Source: Amphimedon queenslandica (Eukaryota; Porifera; Demospongiae; Haplosclerida; Niphatidae). From it: DNA of 53,650 nucleotides. The translations under genes and the position numbers were made by a program. Numbering within the stretch: position 1 is the first letter of the stretch; each line of letters begins with the position of its first letter. Below, in pieces: positions 1 to 11,479 of the stretch. The stretch is from positions 249,797 through 303,446 of the forward strand of contig NW_003546302.1 in assembly GCF_000090795.2 (NCBI RefSeq), read 5' to 3'. The notes under the pieces were generated by a model that saw nothing but the letters and a program-made list of their open reading frames with translations, ran no database searches and was not told the DNA's origin.

Positions 1-220
1 ATACTGGTAACAAAATCTATCTATTTGGAAAAACTACTAAACGGCAAGTTTAAATTTTGACTGCATAATTTAGCTCTGCATAACTTCTAATAATTGCAAA
101 ATACCTCTTAGCTGCTTTATTGCACACAGAATTTAGAAATCCAGCCTTAAAGTTTCTAATATATTAATGCAGACACTTGCTAATGTTCCCCATCTACGTC
201 ATTGCGTGACCACGCCCACA

Positions 221-246
221 ACCGGAAGTGATTTGACAAGATGGCT
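221..246 (+). promoter_or_regulatory. ETS-like site next to YY1-like start element
   Basis: ACCGGAAGTG at 221-230 matches the ETS/GABP consensus, and CAAGATGGCT at 237-246 matches the YY1-like CAAGATGGC element that often overlaps the start codon of animal genes. The pair sits 6 bp apart in an otherwise AT-rich stretch. The ATG at 241 has a purine at -3 and G at +4. No recognisable protein follows, so promoter activity is an inference from motif match only. Confidence 0.3.
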
Positions 247-390
247 GTAAGGCAAAAAATTACTAGTTTTGACCCAAGATTTAATACAGAAACAGTACTT
301 TTTAATAATTTTAGCTATTTTTCCTATTATTCTCTCTTCATTACCAACTTATTCCAGGCAAAAAAATTTTGGGGTGCTGTTACTTTTTAA
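241..390 (+). CDS. Short ORF (49 aa) under ETS/YY1-like motifs, unknown
   Basis: The ATG in the YY1-like element opens a 49-codon frame ending in TAA at 388-390. I recognise no domain. A donor-like GTAAGG directly follows the second codon (ATGGCT|GTAAGG), so the true first exon could be only two codons long with an intron after it. The frame is AT-rich and may be chance. It is listed only because of the motif context. Confidence 0.15.
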   Translation: MAVRQKITSFDPRFNTETVLFNNFSYFSYYSLFITNLFQAKKFWGAVTF

Positions 391-500
391 GTATTATTAT
401 TATTAGTGTTACTGTTGTTTATTATTACTATTATTATTATTATTATTGTTCATAATTGTTATTATTATTATTGTTATTATTATTATTATTATTATTATTA
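391..500. repeat. ATT-rich microsatellite
   Basis: About 110 bp of imperfect ATT/GTT/ACT trinucleotide units. The purest run is at 470-500. The stretch from 500 to 932 holds nothing else I can recognise. Confidence 0.9.
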
Positions 501-932
501 GAAACACCTAGTGTGCTGTTTGTTTTTATGACTCTGCCCTACATTGTACCTCATGATAAAACCAAGATCTCACACTCTACACTAATTCAATTTGTTACTG
601 TGAGTGTATGTGACCGGATGAGAAAAGCTGGCTAATTGCCCCAAAATGGAAAATTGAGATTTATGGTTTTGTTATTTAATCTTTTGGTCCTTGTTCCATG
701 TCATTGACACTTGTAGTGCTGAGTTATGATTATTTATGCAACAAGAAGTCTCAACACAAGAAATTGACATAGAGCCATTATATTTACACAAACAAAAGGT
801 CTTTAAATTACCTCTTTCAAGTTATTTATGGGCAAACTTGGTATAAAATGAAAGAAAATTTATTACACAATACATTTTTGGGATCATCTCAGTTTTGATA
901 AGGTACCACTGTCACAACTCTAAGAAGCCAAT

Positions 933-1144
933 TGTGACCAAAATTGACAAAAGGTACCTAATGGTGGATTTTTAAATTCATCACTATAATGAAAAATATC
1001 CTGTGAGTGCCTGTCAATAATTGTTTCTAATGCATCTACTGGATCAATTTTATGATAAATGGAGCTCAGGAAGTTGGATAATTTAGGCTATAAAGACCAC
1101 TTTTCCTATCCGCCATAAGGTACCTTTTGTCAATTATGGTCACA
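933..1144 (+). mobile_element. MITE, 239-bp TGTGACC family, copy 1 (deleted, 212 bp)
   Basis: The left end reads TGTGACCAAAATTGAC and the right end is the inverted complement, ending GGTCACA. The interior follows the same order as the other copies (TTCATCACTATAATGAAA, then GTGAGTG, then GGAGCTCAGGAAGTTGGAT). It lacks the internal palindrome around AAAGTTAC/GTAACTTT, which explains the 27-bp shortfall from 239. The flanks (AT left, TC right) no longer show the TA duplication, consistent with an older insertion. Confidence 0.85.
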
Positions 1145-1340
1145 TCTTATATTGATAATTGCCGCAGATAGCCTGGTTTTCTCATATTGGGTCACATAAA
1201 GGAGTAATTTGTAATTCATTTGCAGCTATCAATCTTTTGTATTTGGAATTTGAGGACCTGCAATATGAAATAGAATAAATACACCTTATCTACTAGGTGA
1301 CGGTACTTCTGAAAGACCTGTGAAGGTTTTTCTTGTTACA

Positions 1341-1534
1341 GATTGTCTATTTATGGAATTTCTCTTCATTCTGCTCTTATTGCACCTCTTTCAGCATATT
1401 TTGTGTACTACGTCAGGCACCCTAGTGGCTTCAAAAACTTTTCCTTCATAGAAGTAGTATTCCTTGGCCTTATACCTGAAATAGTAACTACATCAGTGAC
1501 TAGGCTGCTTACAAACCTTAAGTGTGAAGAATAA
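1341..1534 (+). CDS. Possible terminal exon, hydrophobic, unknown
   Basis: A polypyrimidine tract followed by an acceptor (TTTTTCTTGTTACAG) ends at 1340 and leads into an open frame of about 64 codons. The frame includes a hydrophobic stretch (SALIAPLSAYFVYYV) that could be one membrane segment, and ends at TAA 1532-1534. The stop overlaps a polyadenylation-like AATAAA at 1530-1535. No family is recognised. It could be chance in AT-rich DNA, and no upstream exon could be tied to it. Confidence 0.2.
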
Positions 1535-2551
1535 AGACTATATGAACCTATACAATAACAATACACAACTGCATTATATTTCGCATTTATGGACATTGCA
1601 TTACATTTTTTCATTCATGCACTTCCACTTTAAAGAAAGTCAAGATTGTTTTCAATAATTTTGTTCTTTGGAAGTATACTGCAAGCATCTTTAAAAGTGT
1701 TCTCAAAACAATAATTTAAAATGTGTGAATTGAACACATCATGGAAGTGTGCTATAAACACATATCAAGTGTGAGTATTAGGACAAAAATGACATACCTA
1801 TTTTTGTGTGGGAAGCACAATTTCTTTTCTACAGTGTTCACTTGGATCCTACGGAAATCTGTTGCAGGCTCAACCCATATGCTTACCATGTCTCTGCTTA
1901 CACAACCACGCCTTACGCTACTTGTGCCCTTGTGGTTGTGCATGATGAAGTGTCAGGAACCATTATAGAGACTAGACAGTGTTGAGAGAGAATGAACTCT
2001 CATTCAGTAACCGATCATGATTATTGCCCTGCCTCTAGAAATGCCAGTAGCACTCAGCAGCAGCAGCTGTGGATAGATGACCACACCCACCAGCAGCCAT
2101 TACTCTACAGTTATTATTGGCAGTCATATTGGAGACCAAATGCCTCTTATACAAATAAGTGCCTTTTGAGTTTGTGTGTTATATTATTTCCAGTTATAGT
2201 TCAATGCTGGTACCATTAGCTATACTGGCAGTACCGAGTTAGTGGCTCCATTAATTCGTTACTCATTAAAGTCAATTAATTATAAGAAGAAAAGCGAATA
2301 TTCTATTCATAAACTAAACTTTCAAGGTCACTTCAAGAGCTTAAGACACTAGAAGGCTGTTTTTCACGAAAAATTGAGTTCAGAATGTAATTGTTCACAA
2401 TCAGGTTGGATATATTTTGCTTAGTCATGGTGCACAAGGGAGACAGATGTGGTTCAATAATGATTCAGATGTTGCTAATATGTACAAGAACTGTGAAGAT
2501 GAAAGAAATTAAAATATATTGCTATAAGGGTATGAAAAAGAACAACATCAA
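1535..2551. other. Stretch without recognisable gene
   Basis: AT-rich sequence with short unconvincing ORFs on both strands. A CAG-rich patch (CAGCAGCAGCAG) lies near 2058-2069. I recognise no protein or repeat family. Confidence 0.5.
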
Positions 2552-2936
2552 CAACCATGGTCAAATTGGCCGTGTCAAAAAGCAGAGGCAACATCCGACA
2601 AAGCAGAATTGTTAGTGAAGAAAATTAGTGATGTGGATGAAATTGTTTCAGCCTTAACAGAGAAACATGAAAAATCTAGAAGTTTCAGCGTATAACAACT
2701 GCGTGCTTTGGCTCACTTGTTGCAACGGAAGAAGCATCATTCACAATTATGAGGAACCACCTTATAAGCAATTTTTTAAAAAAAGGAACAAATTGCTGAA
2801 GGGAGTAGAGGCAATAATGCGTCTCCAAAGAGGAATAGAATGGAACTATGCTCGCAATGTATGGAACAGTTACAAAAGTGGCATACCAAAAATGTCATTG
2901 TACAACAACAGTATCATGAATTGCAGGCTAAAATAA
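2552..2936 (+). pseudogene. Degenerate repeat-borne protein fragment
   Basis: Several frames carry pieces of one protein. They include VDEIVSALTEKH, then QQLRALAHLLQRKKHHS in a shifted frame, then YEEPPYKQFFKKRNK. The order (EIxxxLxEKH, QLRxWA-like helix, a Y-x-x-PPxxPFF-like tail) resembles a short domain I associate with multi-copy uncharacterised proteins of sponges and cnidarians; I cannot name it. Frameshifts near 2690 and 2750 and internal stops show it is not a working gene. It lies just 3-prime of the IS630-like remnant on the other strand, and a link between them is only possible. Confidence 0.35.
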
Positions 2937-2987
2937 TGACTGACATAACACTATTGTAATTATTCATTACGTATTTCATACCTAGAA

Positions 2988-3930
2988 TGGCAATCCATTG
3001 TGTACACATATTACTTGTAATACTGTTTATAGCTTCACTTATTATTGGTACAGGGTCATCTGTAGCTTCTAGCACATCTTCATGTAATTTAACATATGAA
3101 TTTATGTAGCTAAAGCCTCTTCTACAGGTTTAAGGTCTGAACTGTATGGTGGAAGGTATTATAGTTCCAATAGCACTGTCATGTAGTAATGCTGTTATTA
3201 CTGAGCAGTGGTGTACTGCACAGATGTCCATTATGATTATAAAGTTGAGAGCTTCACCATCAAATGAATGTATCTGGGGGAGTAAACCACCTCGAACAAA
3301 GTCAAAAAAAAAATTTGTTTCCATTTAATGTTTCATCATGACGTAATTTTGTAATGATTCAAGACGAGGAAAGACCTAAAATGCGTAGACTCTTTTTCCT
3401 CTTGATAGAAATGTGTTTAGTAGCTTTCACCTCTTAATGCCTACTCATATTTGCGAAAAAAGTTGCGTCAGTCATTTCAAGTTTCATTTAGCCAAATGAG
3501 ACGTCTAGAGTCATACATGAGCTTAATACAGTGATCTCACAGCTACAGATCTTTGTAAGGCTATCCTCCTGACAATTATTCTTTTGTATTCATACCTTTT
3601 TAGCAATCGACTAATAGTCGGTGGTGATACATTTTGTTGCCTCTTTAATAATGTGGCACAACTCTTCTAGCTGCAATGCTGGATGGTGCATGAGAGTCCA
3701 AGGTTAAAAAGCTCATGGTAGTCCGTCAAAACACAAATCCTACTAGTAATTATTCTCTTTTCAACATCTCCTTGCCAAAACATTTCAATAATTCTACCAA
3801 CTGTACTGTATCCAATGCACCATCTTTTTGCAAATTGCCTAGATGACAGTTCTGATAACTTTAGCCATACAATTAGCCATCTCATATCATTGGAATAAGC
3901 CCTGGTACGACCAGCCTCACATGGAGACAT
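2988..3930 (-). pseudogene. IS630/Tc1-mariner-like transposase remnant
   Basis: The N-terminal part (3667-3930) reads AYSNDMRWLIVWLKLSELSS followed by RQFAKRWCIGYSTVGRII, a helix-turn-helix arrangement typical of IS630-type transposases, then DYHELFNLGL. The next part is shifted (QLEELCHIIKEATKC). The catalytic region at 3130-3330 has FFFDFVRGGLLPQIHSFDGE and IIMDICAVHH, where the family has a second catalytic Asp (MDN-type). The final part keeps YINSYVK after a broken PPYSPDLNP-like stretch near 3130-3160. Stops and at least three frameshifts make it inactive. I could not define its terminal inverted repeats. Confidence 0.7.
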
Positions 3931-5134
3931 GATTCATACTATTCAAACAAAGCACAAAGTAGGTGTGGCCTAACAATGGAATGCGTGAAGAATAAGTCAA
4001 GTGGGCTAAAATATGCTGTAATTTTGAGAAGCCACGGTGGTGGGCGTGGTTGCAACGCCTGTGCTACACGGGCATGAACGGAAACATTAAAGATTGTTTC
4101 TTCTACGATTTTCCTGTACAAAAATGGTAGCAATGGAGAAAACGCTTACTATTGTAACTAAGCAGGATTAATTCCAATGGTGGTGTCTCAAGCACTATTG
4201 GAATTGCAAGTTTTTACCATGTGTGTGGTAACAGTAACTCATTTTTCGTCTTACCTGCCCTTTGGTCAATTTTCTCATGCTAGGCCACATACCTCGTGTC
4301 CAGAAATCTGAGGTCATAACTACTAATATACTTCAGTTTATTTTTTCCTGTAGTAGTAATGGCAGAAGTAGATTTCTACCGATTACTGCTATTCCATATA
4401 TTGTAGATCATTCATAACGTTAGCATGGCATTTTTGTACCACCATTTGGCTGTTCACACTGAATTTTACTTTACAAATTATTTCTTTAGGAACATCTGTA
4501 CCTTCATTCACCCGCCGCCATTGTGACATTCATTTCTTAACTGATATACAAGACTTCTTGGTCTTTTTACAAATAATTGTTGTAATACAAATATTATTTC
4601 TTTACACCTACTTTGTTCTGTTGTAAGAATATTCTGTTTATTAGATAATTTAGAAAAGTAACAGTGGTACAAAATACATTCAAAAATTCATAAAAAATTG
4701 AAGGTACTTTGCAGATGCTCAGCAAATATTGATACAGCTAAGCAATGAATCCAATAAACATTCAAGAAAGGAGGCTGGTGATGCTATTTTCTACTAAGAA
4801 ATACCTGTGAAGCTGCAACATTACTGGTATTAACAAGATAAGAGATCTATGCTACAACAGCTCAATGACAGTTTATCTGGTAATGGAATGTAATCAAGCT
4901 CTGTGAATCAAAAGAAGAGCTGGTTGGATCAGAGATTGAGTTATAGAGGTTCTGATATTGCTTCCCGGCTGAGAAAATGTACAAGAAGAGAGAGACATGT
5001 TTAGCAAAGAGCATTCTGATCACTGTGAGAAGAAATGATCTTATTGATATTATGGAGATGGAAGATGAAGTTTGCTTCCTAAATAAAAAAATGACAACAT
5101 GAGTAACTCAATAACATACCTTTCAACTATACTC
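3931..5134. other. Stretch without recognisable gene
   Basis: A GC-richer patch at 4030-4080 (GGTGGGCGTGG) resembles sequence found inside other miniature elements of this window. Around 4740-5060 the + strand has several open pieces such as SNKHSRKEAGDAIFY and SWLDQRLSYRGSDIASRL, separated by stops. They may be an old coding remnant upstream of the 5836-7841 gene, but I cannot assign a family. Confidence 0.4.
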
Positions 5135-5636
5135 TATCCCAACTGAGTTTGATACCAGCCGCTTGGAATTTGAAAAATGTAGTCAAACATCACTGATGAC
5201 GTCATATTATAATATTCATAAAAGCATGGCTGACATTTAACAGCTGTGTAGTTGGCATGTATGGCACTTTTAAATGGGTTTTCTTTATTCTGATAAGCAG
5301 TACAATAACTGCTGTAGTCAACTAGTTTTTTTATAGGCAATCATTATCAGATCTTGCTCTGTCAGATTTAGAAAAGAAGAATTATCAGTTTGGGCACTCG
5401 ACCACTTGTTCTTATGTAAATTATGATGTAAATAAATTGTCATAAATTGTCATTTTGGTATGCCCTTGGGTTTATAGGGAGAACCTGGTTCTCAGGCTTT
5501 CCAAGGGCTGAGAAACCCAAGACCTGAGATGCTACGATGGCCTTGGGTGACTAAGAACTTTTGGAAGTTTCATCCTTATCCCACATTCCTATAAAAAGTT
5601 AGTCCATTTTTTCTTGGGTCAAACTCAGTTGGGATA
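5135..5636. repeat. 502-bp region bounded by exact 18-bp inverted repeat
   Basis: TATCCCAACTGAGTTTGA at 5135-5152 has its exact reverse complement at 5619-5636. The interior includes a smaller palindromic patch, GAACCTGGTTC, near 5480-5490. The size and inverted ends suggest a non-autonomous DNA transposon, but no target-site duplication is evident, so the true ends may lie further out. Confidence 0.45.
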
Positions 5637-5835
5637 TGGTACACCTCATAAAATATGTCATGTGTATTTAGGATGGAAGTTAAGCAGAGTAAGGAGTTGA
5701 TTGTTGAACAAATAAGAACAACACAGAGATTGTGATACTAAGGCAAAACATGAAAGGAAAGGAATTGGCGAAGTAGAAGAGAGGCAAAAAGGTAGATAAC
5801 TCACAGCTAACAGTGGTTCTCTAATTCATTCAACC

Positions 5836-7841
5836 TTGATCTCCAGTGAAGAGCACGGAAAATGTATTTCTATTGATTATCAATCTTCTGAACAAAATAA
5901 GCTCTCCAACAATCAAGTATCGACCATAAATCTGCTCTTACACATACTTCACCATTTCGCTGTTTTAAATGAGGTATATCATGAGCTTTCAATGGTGTTT
6001 CCATCACTGCCAGGATGACATCTTTTCTCAGGTCCAGAAACATTTTTCAGAAAATGTAGCTATCCACATGTTACCACAACCCCTTTTTTGGAGCATACAG
6101 ACATCTCTCCCATTCATTACTAGAAGCATTAGGAAATGAAAATAAAAATTATACAAAATCTTTTTACTTACACATGTAGATTGAGTCAGGTATATTCCTT
6201 TCTACACCAACAGAGGTCAAAATAGGAGATGGCACTCTTTCATCCTTGTTTCCTTCTCTTTTCGTTCTTTGGACCTAAGCTACAATTCTGAAATTGGTGA
6301 ATTATAACATATTATACATGTATCAACATTACTTAATACATGTTTTATGACTCACAAAACTCAGGAATACATACATTCCCAGTTCTTCGTGGTACTGAAA
6401 GCTATGAAGTATTAAGGGATGGACTAAAACCTGCAATAGATGAAATCAATGAGCTCAATGACAAAGGCAGTGTTGTGCTATCAAACAATGTAGTTGATGT
6501 CAACAATTTCTTAGGAGGACATTAATAGGAATTCACTGAAGTAGATACCAATTACAAATTTACAAGTATTTTCATCTCAGTTCTCATTGATGTGTATGGG
6601 TCTAAATGCAGCACATGCTAACTATGCTTCTCTGTATTGCACCATTCACAAATCAAAATGGTACGACATTTCAGATATAAATTACTTACAAATACACTAT
6701 CCTTCATAGTTACCATCTAGATGGGATGTCTGTTGCGCTTGAGAAGTATGAGGAAGAGATGAAGAGAACACAATTTATTCTTGAGTCTTGGTTGAAGGAC
6801 AAAAGTGCTGAAAAGAGACTGGGGATCAATAATCTACCATTAGGCAAGATTAATCTCCAGCAAGTAAAATAATGGTACCGAGTTATCTAAAATAAAGTAA
6901 TATGTACGTGTAGATAATTCCCGATGAGTTATGCCTATTTCTAAGAGTGAGTGACGTACTCATTTGAAACATTTCAACAGCTTTTGGACAAGATTACTAC
7001 ATAGCAACATTAACAGATACATCACAGCAGCTTCTACTTGAAAAAATTAGGAGTTGTGGTATCACCTTTAATGTTGAAACTTAAACATTATAATTAAAGT
7101 ATTGACTATCTACTATATGTGTGAACAGGTATAGAAACATACAAAAAATAGAGGTTCTTACAAATAGATATCACTTAGAAAATCAGACAGAATAATACTC
7201 CTTGAAAAATTTCCGCCTTATAATCCGCATTTATAACAGGAAGTGAAGGTCGAAAGGAACAACACTACACAGAATATCAGAGGTAAAACAGCTGATACAA
7301 ATTTATGTAGTTTATGAAACTTTACATTACTATAGGAATTTTATTTAATTTATAATATTATAATATCCACATGTGATCACGCTGTCATCCAAAATAAGTA
7401 TTTTAAACTAGCATTCTTATTAAAATTGACGTACATGTATAACAATTACAGGCAAAGCAATGGGTGCAAATGTTCATGTCAATAAAATCCTATGGTCATC
7501 AGTGCAGCAAAGTCACACCATATATGCACTTAATGGTATACCATATACCGCAACTAATGAAAGCTCAGAGTAATGTTCACAGATTCTCAAAACAAGGTAT
7601 AAAATGTGTTATACATGTACTTACATATTCCATATTCTCCTGCTTTGTAGGTTTAGGAAAGAACAATGACTGTGTTGATAGAAATTACTTTTCAAGCAAC
7701 AATCTAGACCCTCCCAAGGAAATACTTGTAACTGATGCCGAATACATCAACTTGCTAAATAAAAGAGGGAAAAGACACCATACAATGAGAAAAGTAAGGA
7801 CTACTAGCAACATAAATTATCCTGTAAAAGAGCTGACATAA
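5836..7841 (+). pseudogene. Multi-exon repeat-borne protein, unnamed family, broken
   Basis: Pieces of one protein occur in order on the + strand. At 5836-6018 there is FAVLNEVYHELSMVFPSLPG. At 6340-6525 there is HTFPVLRGTESYEVLRDGLK and VDVNNFLGGH. At 6540-6660, in a shifted frame, is CMGLNAAHANYASLYCTIHK, a Cys/His-bearing stretch. At 6720-6860 there is SVALEKYEEEMKRTQFILES. Near 7030-7070 is LLLEKIRSCGITFNV. At 7464-7841 there is VTPYMHLMVYHIPQL, then GLGKNNDCVDRNYFSSNN. This order matches large, multi-copy uncharacterised proteins I associate with sponges, Hydra and corals, suspected to be transposon-borne. I know no assigned function. Several joins need introns, but stops and shifts (for example after FLGGH and around 6545) indicate decay. 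Residue order is seen; the family link is from memory. Confidence 0.5.
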
Positions 7842-8835
7842 TGACTGAGGTGGAAGTTCAAGAAGCAGAAGACTAACGCTGCTGACAGTGAGTTGTGTCT
7901 TCGCCACCATGATAGTTTTAGTTCACGTCACAAGCATGCATATGACTTCTAATTAATTAATTATTATCAGTATAATAGTTAAATTATTAATAATGGAGTA
8001 ACCAACATCTAGCATTTTAACTAATTCAAAAGGGAGTGTCTCTGTAAAGTTCTCCTTAAGAGGTCTTAAGTCTTTGTCAGAAGTCCCTCTTGAAAATTTT
8101 ACATAGCTGTGCCTATAGATTGGAAAGGACATAAAGCAAACTTCTCCATGTTTATTTTAGTATTGAAACAAATTATTTTCGAACCATTTAGCAACAAAAT
8201 CTTTCTGGTACACTCTTCTTGAATGATTTCTTCCATTTGTGCCTTTATCATTTAATAGATAATTGAAGACATATCTTGAGAATTCTAAACTAAATATCCT
8301 TTTACGAACAACACCAGCAGTTTCACTATTTCAAATAGCAGTAGAAAATTTGCTGACTGCATCCAAAATGATTCGCCTTGGTGGTTTTGGATTATAATAC
8401 AAATTAAAAATTGTGCGATAATCATTGACCACTGATGCATGACAACACACCTAATAGCTGCTTGTGTGACGCAACTTTCAGCTTCCCACATTGAATCTTC
8501 TTTAAAAAAATCATTCTAAAGAACAAAATAATGTGGAACACACTTAGAAATTGAACAGAAGGATAATAAGACAGACATCCCAGCACTTTATAGTAAACTG
8601 AGGCAGCATGGGCTTACTTTTACAATTTTTTCTCTATCAATTTCTTAACTTCAAAAACATCTTTCTCTAATAATCTCCCCTATAGAAAAACTTTAACAGC
8701 AACATCTCCATTCAAAACTTAGTAATAACCAGGATAGTATGATGAACAAGAAGGCTTACTGGCAGCCATCTTGTTCTTGCATTTGCGTGGCAACAGTAAT
8801 TATTGGCAATGAACATAATTAAAAAACAATGAATA
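7842..8835. other. Stretch without clear gene
   Basis: Mostly AT-rich. On the - strand between 8500 and 8050 there are overlapping open pieces, including NLYYNPKPPRRIILDAVSKF and DFVAKWFENNLFQY, which look like an old coding remnant in shifting frames. I cannot assign it. Nothing else is recognised. Confidence 0.4.
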
Positions 8836-9074
8836 TGTGACCATAATTGACGAAAGGTACCTTATGGCGGATTTTAAAATTCATCAATATAATGAAAAAT
8901 ATCAAGCTGTGAGTACTCTGTTAGTCAACATTTCTTTCTAAAAGTAACATAGTAACTTTTTGCATCCTCTAGAGTAATTTTATGATACTTGGAGGTCATG
9001 AAGTTGAACCTTTTAGGCTATAAAGACCAATTTTTTTATCCGCCATATGGTACCTTTTGTCAATTATGGTCACA
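8836..9074 (+). mobile_element. MITE, 239-bp TGTGACC family, copy 2
   Basis: Exactly 239 bp, same orientation as copies 1 and 3. It has the 37-bp inverted ends (one change, GACGAAAGG, in the left end; CCATATGGTACC in the right end) and is flanked by TA on both sides (8834-8835 and 9075-9076). The internal palindrome AAAGTAACATAGTAACTTT is present in slightly altered form. It encodes no protein. Confidence 0.95.
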
Positions 9075-9099
9075 TATAATAAACGTTACTTGACCGCAA

Positions 9100-9480
9100 T
9101 TATTAACAAATTTCTGGGCATGAAAAGGTTTAGCTTCAGTCAGACTTTTTCTTAAAAGCCTGTCACAACTACAACAAACATTGACAGCCTTATAAGACAA
9201 AGCTTTAAGAAACATTATCTAAGTTTGGTTTTCTAAATGGGTTACCGTCTTGGCCATCATTAATAGCATCATAATACACTATCAAATTCGGTATCGTCTG
9301 CTTCACTGAAAGGTGTCTTAACAAAGGATAATGAACAGATGGATTGCATAAAATGTGCGGCACACTTTTACACTCAGTATTATTACTACTACACACAATA
9401 GAATAACCTCTCCTTTCACAAACATTTTCTGAAAATTTTGATACTTTGCAGCATTTTGCATTTTTTAACAATTACTGTTA
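9100..9480 (-). pseudogene. Possible Helitron-type protein fragment
   Basis: A 88-codon open piece at 9205-9471 contains VPHILCNPSVHYPLLRHLSV and DGQDGNPFRKPNLDNVS. It is followed in a shifted frame by VCCSCDRLLRKSLTEAKPFH, whose Cys-x2-Cys plus DRLLRKS pattern resembles the small Cys-rich segment near the start of Helitron helicase proteins in invertebrates. The rest of such a protein is not found next to it. A stop and a frameshift are present, and the assignment is tentative. Confidence 0.3.
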
Positions 9481-9725
9481 CATATCAGAGATATTATGTT
9501 CATGCACTTAAACTGTTTCTTTGACATGCAGAGATTTGGTTAGTAATAAAAGTAGGAATCCATGATCAGGAACTCAGGAACGTATTATACTTACAGTTGT
9601 ACTGAATTAATAATTAAAAACAATAAATTAGAAACCTTTGCTATAAATAATCTAATAAAATTTTTTTCAATTATCTTTCTGTATCGATGCCACATGGCTT
9701 GCCATTGCCAAGCCAAGGAAAAAGA

Positions 9726-11143
9726 TGGCATCAGTGGAAGTAATTATCATCGATTTGAACACTTCTGAAGACAAATGAGAGTGTATGGAGGTAAAAAGAA
9801 TCAAACTAGACCCTGAATATGTTGAGGAAACGTCAGATGACAGCCTGGATGGTGGTACTCGTGATGGAGATTTTGAGCTGTACAAAGACTTACCATGCCT
9901 CAGAATTCACAAACCTTTAACAAGTGTTGAAGTCCTAGATCTTCTTATAAATCTTCAACCAAGAAAAAAATTGTCTTTCTAAAAAGTTAGTTGCTGTTAA
10001 GAATGCTGCTACATTTGTTGTTGACCCTGGCAAGTTGGGGAATGTTGAAGACTTCAAAGCTGATGAAATGGGAGAATGGTGTCATAAGGGAAAACCAACT
10101 CGAAAGTTTACAACCAAAAGCTCTCTCTCCAGAGTAGTTTATGGAGCTGAAAAGACTAATGAAGATGATACTTATACTTTGGAACTAACTCGAGTGTATC
10201 ATCATCACAAAAGTACTCCTGCATTCAGACGAACTTTGTTTTATGCCCATGGTACGTTGTATACTAATGTATGTGTTCATACTAAGAGTATGCTTATAAA
10301 TATGTATATACAGTATATTTAATCGTAAAATTTTTAATTTTATGTTGATTCCAATAAAGTGCGACTACCTGTGACAGTGACTCTGTTTGTACTTTTTGGT
10401 TGTGAAGATGTTGTAATAGCCATTCCATATCACGAAGAAAAACAAAAGGCCATGCTTTCTTACCCACAAAGTACATTGGATAATGTGAGAGAACAAGGAC
10501 AGTATGTGTCCAAAGCATATAGTTGGGAAACTATATAATGAGGCTGGAGGCATTTTACACGTTCAAAGTTTGGGGGAAGTTTGTCATAATTGAACTCAAT
10601 AACTTTACTAACAATGTACATCTGAATTGCTTAGTCATTTTAAGATGGATTTAGTGTATGATCTCTTGCAACACAACTACAGTAGTCAATCTAACTTTGT
10701 TTGTAATGTTTACTTTGATGATGATTCTGTGATGTCTGTGGTTGGTCTTCAACAACCGTACAATAATATTGAGAGGTTCTGTGGACCTAATCGAAGAGAA
10801 AGCAACAGTGTATTGGGAATAGTTTTAACTGGGAGATTTTTTTGTAACTCCTACAACGAATAAGCACATGCTTTTGAATTATCAGAAAACTAGAAAGCAC
10901 CCAGTGTTTCTAGGACTACTTTTCATTCAGTAATAGGCTAGTCATCTCTTAAAAATGAAACCAGGCCGAAAAAGTTTATGCTCTTTCGGAATTGATGGAG
11001 AAGATGCCTTGTTTAAAGCATTCCATTTGGTTTTTCCTTCTGCTGTCAATTTTTTATGTGAAATTCATAAACGGGATGATATCAATAGTAAGCTATGGGG
11101 TGCCATTAGTGTCAAAATTAAAAAAGTTGAAGATTTACTTTGA
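9726..11143 (+). pseudogene. MULE-like DDE transposon protein, broken
   Basis: From ATG 9726 (MASVEVIIIDLNTSEDK, then an in-frame stop) the frame continues through 9785-9981 and, shifted, 10010-10251 (VVDPGKLGNVEDFKADEMGE, AFRRTLFYAHG). A 108-bp intron at 10252-10359 (GTACGT...AATAAAG) keeps the frame and leads to LPVTVTLFVLFGCEDVV and QGQYVSKAYSWETI. After a stop come pieces around 10690-10900 and then SFGIDGEDALFKAFHLVFP at 10981-11040, followed by NFLCEIHKRDDINSKL. The G-x-DGE-x-AL segment followed by a Cys/His segment matches the DDE core of multi-copy invertebrate MULE-like proteins. Stops and shifts show decay. The family link is recalled, not searched. Confidence 0.5.
10252..10359 (+). 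other. Intron inside the MULE-like gene
   Basis: The donor G|GTACGTTG follows codon piece G of FYAHG. The acceptor CCAATAAAG precedes TGCGACTACCTG. Removing 108 bp restores an uninterrupted frame in phase 1 from the upstream piece to the one ending WETI at 10535. This suggests the element was spliced by the host when active. Confidence 0.5.
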
Positions 11144-11479
11144 CACTATGAGTTTACCATTAGGCCAGTAATTTATAACAAATCACATTTACTAAATACC
11201 TACATTTGTAGTAAATCGTCAATGACATTTACTAAACATCTTCTGGTCTTCATAAATCACCACTAGTATTTACTAATTTCCCTTTCATAGTTTGACATCA
11301 TCGCTGATTTGGTTAATCACGATTCATTTTCGTAAGTCAAATTTGATTTTGGCACTCAACAAAGAAATGGATAACCACTCAGGCCCGCACATTTTACTTG
11401 GAATACGTGCGCCATTCCATGACCACACATATTTCTAGAGATGGCTGAAAATTAAAGGAGAAGTGCAACTACTTCTGGA

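Noticed and set aside
391-500. CRISPR-like or spaced direct repeat array
   Set aside because: It is a simple trinucleotide microsatellite without spacers.
8285-8491. 68-codon - strand frame as a transposase N-terminus
   Set aside because: Neighbouring frames look faintly protein-like, but no helix-turn-helix or catalytic motif could be fixed, so it was left as an unassigned stretch.
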